NCBI GenBank assembly: GCA_947038155.1
Contig: CAMQVH010000024.1
Location: 1 to 39,291, forward strand
Origin: an uncultured Bacteroides sp.
GTDB lineage: Bacteria; Bacteroidota; Bacteroidia; Bacteroidales; Bacteroidaceae
Length of the DNA: 39,291 nucleotides
Direction of reading: 5' to 3'
The notes under the pieces were generated by a model that saw nothing but the letters and a program-made list of their open reading frames with translations, did not search any database and was not told the DNA's origin. A program made the translations under genes and the position numbers. Of the stretch, positions 36,150 to 39,291 are shown piece by piece; within the stretch, counting starts at the first letter, position 1, and each line of letters starts with the position of its first letter.

Positions 36150-36309
36150 TTTTCATTTCTCATATTCTCATAGATTTCAGATAAAGCATAGTCTATCAAA
36201 CAGATAGATTATGAGAAATACTTTTCCGGAATGGCATTTCTCATACTTTTTTCCACTTTACTCCCCAATATCCACCTATTTCTCATTGTATTTCAATGCA
36301 TTTCTCATA
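36150..36309. repeat. Left arm of the mirrored TATGAGAAAT array
   Basis: This arm holds copies of ATTTCTCAT(A) at 36155, 36236, 36278 and 36300, ATTCTCATA at 36164 and one forward ATGAGAAAT at 36211. A TTTTCTCAT follows at 36324. It mirrors the right arm at 37226-37385 about a single centre (paired coordinates sum to 73535). The outer 30 bases (36150-36179) are a perfect inverted match to 37356-37385. The next 30 match at 18 of 30. The 36-bp element at 36210-36245 matches at 34 of 36. Further inward only the boxes are conserved, one of them shifted by 1 base. Confidence 0.85.
36210..36245. repeat. 36-bp dyad element, left copy
   Basis: Layout: TATGAGAAAT, ACTT, the 8-bp palindrome TTCCGGAA, TGGC, ATTTCTCATA. 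The outer 10-mers are exact inverted repeats. The 4-base spacers are not symmetric, so the element has direction. The right copy (37290-37325) is inverted and differs only in the central CG, which is TA there, so both copies keep the dyad. Confidence 0.85.
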
Positions 36310-36398
36310 GCCTGCCATCATCCTTTTCTCATTTGCCAGCCAACCTTACCTTATATAAAGCCTAACTATCATTTATATGAAAACAATTAAGCATTTAC

Positions 36399-36429
36399 TT
36401 GTTTTACACCTGATATTGTCGTATCTTTG
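36399..36429 (+). promoter_or_regulatory. Promoter of the HU-like gene
   Basis: TTG (36399-36401), a 20-base spacer and TATCTTTG (36422-36429) match the Bacteroidales promoter. Transcription should start near 36436, just before the four 22-bp repeats, leaving a leader of about 190 bases. Confidence 0.6.
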
Positions 36430-36444
36430 AAGAAACATCCCAAC

Positions 36445-36532
36445 CGTTCCACTCCAGTGCACAAAACCGTCCACTACAGTAAAAAGTTCTGTCTACTAGA
36501 GTGCAAGGTTCTATCTACTGGAGTGGAACGAT
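36445..36532 (+). repeat. Four contiguous 22-bp direct repeats (iteron-like)
   Basis: Four units in exact 22-base register, each with a CYRTCY-like lead-in and an ACT-NN-AGT dyad. The dyads are ACTCCAGT (36451), ACTACAGT (36473), ACTAGAGT (36495) and ACTGGAGT (36517). GC(A)A-rich tails follow. The two central bases vary while the dyad arms do not. A spacing of 22 places the sites about two helical turns apart on one face of the DNA. They lie directly after the predicted transcript start of the HU-like gene and end 93 bases before its ATG. They could be an operator or a replication-type iteron array. Confidence 0.8.
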
Positions 36533-36625
36533 AGAGATGTCGGTAAGAAAATAAAATAATGAAGGCAAGATAAAACGCCAACATCAGTAACATAACATAT
36601 AAACCACCATTAAATTAGAACAGCA

Positions 36626-37237
36626 ATGGCAATACAATTCGAGTTTTATAAGAATCCCCAACCGGTAAAAGAAGGGGAAGAACCAAGTTACCACCCCCGT
36701 GTGGTAAATTTCCAGCATGTCACCACCCAGAGACTGGCAAGAGAAATCCACATGGCAACTACTTTCGGGAAATCAGAAGTGGAAGCTATGTTAATGGAAC
36801 TAAGCAGATGCATGAGCAACCATCTGCGCGAAGGAGAAAGAGTACACTTGGATGGAATCGGCTATTTTCAAATCACACTGCAAGCTACCGAACCCATACA
36901 CTCGCTTACCACCCGCGCGGACAAAGTAAAACTGAAATCCATCAGTTTCCAGGCTGACAGGGATTTAAAAAGTTCATGCATGGCCACACACCTGCGACGT
37001 TCGAAATACAAACCGCATTCCGCCTCTCTCACAGAAGAAGAAATCGACCGGAAACTCACGGAATATTTTGCAACGCATCCCGTACTGACCCGCAGCAACA
37101 TGCAGTCACTTTGTTGCTTCACCCAAAGCATGGCCAGCCGCCAAATACGCAGACTGAAAGCAGAAGGCAAGTTGCAAAATATCGGGAAACCGACACAGCC
37201 TATTTATGTAGCGGGGTCGGGATACTATGAGAAATAA
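36626..37237 (+). CDS. HU-HIG-type DNA-binding protein
   Basis: The 203-residue protein begins with an HU/IHF-like domain of the Bacteroidetes HU-HIG type (PF18291, about 1-125: MAIQFEFYKNPQP..., TTQRLAREIHMATTFGKSEVEAMLMEL, HLREGERVHLDGIGYFQITL). A second helical segment (about 132-203: TEEEIDRKLTEYFATHP, ASRQIRRLKAEGKLQNIG) looks like a winged helix. It has two probable DNA-binding parts and no enzyme motif. It is divergent from the VirE-like gene, which is a pairing I recall as recurrent in Bacteroides. Its last codons, TAT GAG AAA TAA, are themselves a TATGAGAAAT box. The gene sits at the centre of a mirrored box array, so it is the prime candidate for the protein that binds the array; that is inference. 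Confidence 0.9.
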   Translation: MAIQFEFYKNPQPVKEGEEPSYHPRVVNFQHVTTQRLAREIHMATTFGKSEVEAMLMELSRCMSNHLREGERVHLDGIGYFQITLQATEPIHSLTTRADKVKLKSISFQADRDLKSSCMATHLRRSKYKPHSASLTEEEIDRKLTEYFATHPVLTRSNMQSLCCFTQSMASRQIRRLKAEGKLQNIGKPTQPIYVAGSGYYEK

Positions 37238-37385
37238 ACTCCGGCGAGTATGAGAAATAAGCAAAATCAGCGTCATTTTGCGGAAAAACTATGAGAAATG
37301 CCATTCTAGAAAAGTATTTCTCATAGCCTATCCGCTTGATTGTCTTGATTTTGTATGAAATCTATGAGAATATGAGAAATGAAAA
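37226..37385. repeat. Right arm of the mirrored TATGAGAAAT array
   Basis: TATGAGAAAT occurs at 37226 (overlapping the HU-like stop codon), 37249, 37290 and 37371, with TATGAGAA at 37363 and one reverse copy ATTTCTCATA at 37316. All are in the opposite orientation to the left arm and at mirrored distances. Bases 37238-37407 hold no gene. No U tract follows, so the stem at 37290-37325 is not a normal terminator. Confidence 0.85.
37290..37325. repeat. 36-bp dyad element, right copy
   Basis: Layout: TATGAGAAAT, GCCA, the palindrome TTCTAGAA, AAGT, ATTTCTCATA. It is the inverted counterpart of 36210-36245 with 34 of 36 matches; the only two differences are the central dinucleotide. Confidence 0.85.
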
Positions 37386-37407
37386 TAAGAAATACGCGTC
37401 AGAGGCG

Positions 37408-38961
37408 TCAATTTTCCACCAACCACTTCTCAATATTTCTCGTTTCAGTACTAAAGTTTATACCAATCTTAAAAAGTTTTCGTGAATCCGTTTCAAATGG
37501 TCGGGCATAGTGTTTGTCATTGATCTGTTGCAGAGCTTCTTCCGCTGTTCCATTCAATTTAAATTCCATGATGTAGATGAACTTGTCGGTCTGTAATATC
37601 ATATCCACACGCCCTTCACTCGTATGATATTCCGCTTTCACATAAAAACCTAACAACTTATATACAATATAAAGTACATTCTGATAATGCAACTCCAATT
37701 CGCGTGCAAGTTCGTATGGAATATCGGAAAAGAAACTTTGTAGACGACGGAAAAAAGATTCGTAATCGCCGGCACGTACCTCACGAACAAAATTCCGAAT
37801 CTCAAAAGGAGCTTCCACTTTATCCACATTCGCGTAATAAGGGAGCAGAAAACGAACAAAACCTTCCTCCACCTCACGATTGGGAAAACCTAAACGATAA
37901 ATATCAAACTCCTCATTATACCCTTTAATAGTAAGGTACCCGCTTTGGTATATTACCGGAATAGGATTGGTAGACTCTGAATCGATACTGTTTAGCACTT
38001 GAGTGTCGGTTTCTTCATGAGCCATCCGGTGCAAATCATAATTATGTTTCTTCAGCAACTCCACCAAATAGGTAGGAGTACCCGTTTCAAACCAGTAGCT
38101 TTTAAACTCATTCCTATCAAAAGCCAAAAGCAGACTGAAGGGGTTGTACATTCCTTTGGAATTGTGCGTGAAATGATAACCATCATACATTTCTTTCAAC
38201 CGGGCACATACCTCTTCATACGTCATTCCCCGCGCATCTGCAAATTCATGGAGCTCAGCACCTAGGTTATCATATAATTCCTGTTCGCTCACGCCACAAA
38301 TATCCACATACTTATTCCACATTGAAATGTCATTCAGGTTATTCAAATCACTGAACACGCTAACCTTACCGAACTTGGTAACTCCCGTCAACATAGCAAA
38401 CTTAATACAGCCGTCCTGACTTTTCAATGCACCATAGAAAGCTTTCAATATATTACGGAAACTCTTTTGCAAGGCATCATTACCAATGGCCTGCAACATC
38501 GGCTTGTCATACTCATCCACAAGAATAGCCACACGCTGTCCTTCCTGTCGGCAGGCACGTTTAATAATCCCTTCAAAACGCATTGCTAAGGATCTCTCTG
38601 AGGGCTCCGCACCATATATCTTCTCCCATTCCACCAATGCCCCGTTGAGCTTGTTCTCCAAACTTTCCGGAGTATCGTATTTTTCCGTATTAAGATCAAG
38701 ATGTAAAACGGGATATTTTACCCAATCTTTTTCCAGTTTCTCCATAGCCAACCCTTCAAAAAGCTCCCGCTTTCCTTGAAAGTAAGCTTTAAGCGTAGAA
38801 ATAAGCAGACTTTTGCCAAAACGGCGCGGACGACTCAAAAAATAATAGCTTCCGGTTTTCACCAATTGATAAACCAACGCAGTTTTATCAATATAAAAAT
38901 AGTCACCTTTACGAATTTTTTCAAAGTTCTGTATGCCGATAGGGTAAATCTTGCTACTCAT
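37408..38961 (-). CDS. AAA-ATPase-like protein with C-terminal PD-(D/E)XK domain
   Basis: Member of the large Bacteroidetes family PF09820 plus PF08011. In 517 residues, the ATPase part (about 5-290) has YIDKTALV, Walker A RPRRFGKS (44-51) and Walker B VAILVDEYDKP (Asp149, Glu150). The C-terminal part (about 430-517) has a nuclease-fold core GRVDMIL...IMEFKLNG with Asp453, Glu466 and Lys468, and then QI..K.YA. All catalytic-type residues are present. The function of the family is not established; multiple copies per genome and scattered location suggest an accessory or defence-like role. It converges on the HU-like gene. Confidence 0.9.
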   Translation of the reverse strand: MSSKIYPIGIQNFEKIRKGDYFYIDKTALVYQLVKTGSYYFLSRPRRFGKSLLISTLKAYFQGKRELFEGLAMEKLEKDWVKYPVLHLDLNTEKYDTPESLENKLNGALVEWEKIYGAEPSERSLAMRFEGIIKRACRQEGQRVAILVDEYDKPMLQAIGNDALQKSFRNILKAFYGALKSQDGCIKFAMLTGVTKFGKVSVFSDLNNLNDISMWNKYVDICGVSEQELYDNLGAELHEFADARGMTYEEVCARLKEMYDGYHFTHNSKGMYNPFSLLLAFDRNEFKSYWFETGTPTYLVELLKKHNYDLHRMAHEETDTQVLNSIDSESTNPIPVIYQSGYLTIKGYNEEFDIYRLGFPNREVEEGFVRFLLPYYANVDKVEAPFEIRNFVREVRAGDYESFFRRLQSFFSDIPYELARELELHYQNVLYIVYKLLGFYVKAEYHTSEGRVDMILQTDKFIYIMEFKLNGTAEEALQQINDKHYARPFETDSRKLFKIGINFSTETRNIEKWLVEN

Positions 38962-38988
38962 ATTTCATTGGATTTAGTTTACATAACA

Positions 38989-38996
38989 CAAATATA
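38989..38996 (-). promoter_or_regulatory. -7 element for the AAA-ATPase/nuclease-fold gene
   Basis: The minus strand reads TATATTTG, 28 bases before the ATG at 38961. A TTG lies 22 bases further upstream, slightly beyond the usual spacing. Confidence 0.45.
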
Positions 38997-39076
38997 TACA
39001 GAAATATCTATATTGCAGCAATTTATACAGGGAAAGAATTATAAAATTAAGATATAACACATGGACTTTGAATATA

Positions 39077-39291
39077 TCAATACAAGAAACCAACAACCCA
39101 AATCGGCAACTTACACCTGTAAGGTGTTTCTATTCCATCAGCTAAAATATAGGAATCAGGCACATCCGCTATCTGGTCATACGTTTTACCTTCACCGCCA
39201 ACTCCCAAAGTATATTTCCCATTAACTCTATATACCTTATCTCCTTGCTCCAGGTCGGATATTTATGCACCTCATCCAAGAAAAGATGCTT
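39077..39291 (-). pseudogene. Internally deleted AAA_14/DUF4143-type ATPase gene, cut by the window edge
   Basis: From the window edge the minus strand encodes KHLFLDEVHKYPTWSKE, the Walker B segment of AAA_14 ATPases. Within a few codons this frame leads only to unrelated residues and a stop. In another frame the sequence continues as EQGDKVYRVNGKYTLGVGG, then KTYDQIADVPDSYILAD, and ends PIWVVGFLY-stop, which looks like the usual extreme C-terminus of the same family. About 230-300 codons that normally lie between these parts are missing, so this is a deletion with frame loss. The 5' part lies outside the window. Confidence 0.75.

Noticed and set aside
36445..36532. Possible CRISPR array from the four 22-bp repeats
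   Set aside because: The units are contiguous without unique spacers, repeats are imperfect and short, and no cas gene is near.
37290..37325. Rho-independent terminator of the HU-like gene
   Set aside because: The outer stem is 10 bp around a 16-base loop with no U tract, and the same element also lies upstream of the gene.
36150..37385. Insertion sequence with terminal inverted repeats
   Set aside because: The only gene inside is an HU-like DNA-binding protein with no transposase motif; no flanking target duplication was noticed.

Overview
The window looks like a chromosomal segment of a Bacteroides species. The protein families are typical of the genus: BT4734/VirE-type and HU-HIG proteins, an AAA-ATPase fused to a PD-(D/E)XK domain, a RimP-NusA-IF2 operon with a very long charged IF2 N-terminus, and a secreted GH36 enzyme. 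Many start regions also carry the Bacteroidales -7 element TAnnTTTG, in the best cases with a TTTG or TTG -33 element 19-20 bp upstream. The species cannot be fixed from sequence reading alone.

Layout. At 0.1-2.4 kb is a secreted GH36 alpha-galactosidase, convergent with a small YbjQ-like protein. At 3.0-8.5 kb, all leftward, is a cvpA-like gene followed by the iron-sulfur assembly genes sufB-sufC-sufD-sufS, ending at a strong terminator. At 8.6-13.5 kb, leftward, is rimP-nusA-infB behind a well-formed promoter. At 13.7-16.9 kb are a small membrane protein, a YgjP-like metallopeptidase, a GSGD-repeat DUF2807 envelope protein, and an ECF sigma factor with its probable membrane anti-sigma partner. 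At 17-19.7 kb are argB and speA. At 19.8-25.1 kb is a tight three-gene operon: a Sel1-repeat protein, an Hsp90-family ATPase distinct from ordinary HtpG, and a helical-repeat protein. At 25.2-26.6 kb are aroK and an RNase H, divergent around a perfect palindrome. At 26.7-33.6 kb is an envelope-glycolipid cluster: an ArnT-like GT83 enzyme, a DPM1/GtrB-like GT2, a GtrA-like flippase, an LTA-synthase-like sulfatase-fold transferase, and an MsbA-like ABC exporter.

From about 33.7 kb to the end the region is accessory. It holds a VirE/BT4734-type primase/helicase-like protein divergent from an HU-HIG DNA-binding protein, an AAA-ATPase/nuclease-fold protein, and remnants of two other ATPase genes. 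The most unusual structure is around the HU-like gene. It is bracketed by mirror-image arrays of TATGAGAAAT boxes, including a 30-bp perfect inverted repeat and a 36-bp dyad element present in inverted copies at 34/36 identity. Four contiguous 22-bp direct repeats, each centred on an ACT-NN-AGT dyad, lie between its promoter and its start codon. With the adjacent P-loop protein this resembles a replication or partition module, an autoregulated operator, or an invertible cassette. No recombinase gene is visible.

No tRNA, rRNA, CRISPR array or intact transposase was seen. No gene was recognised in bases 1-166.
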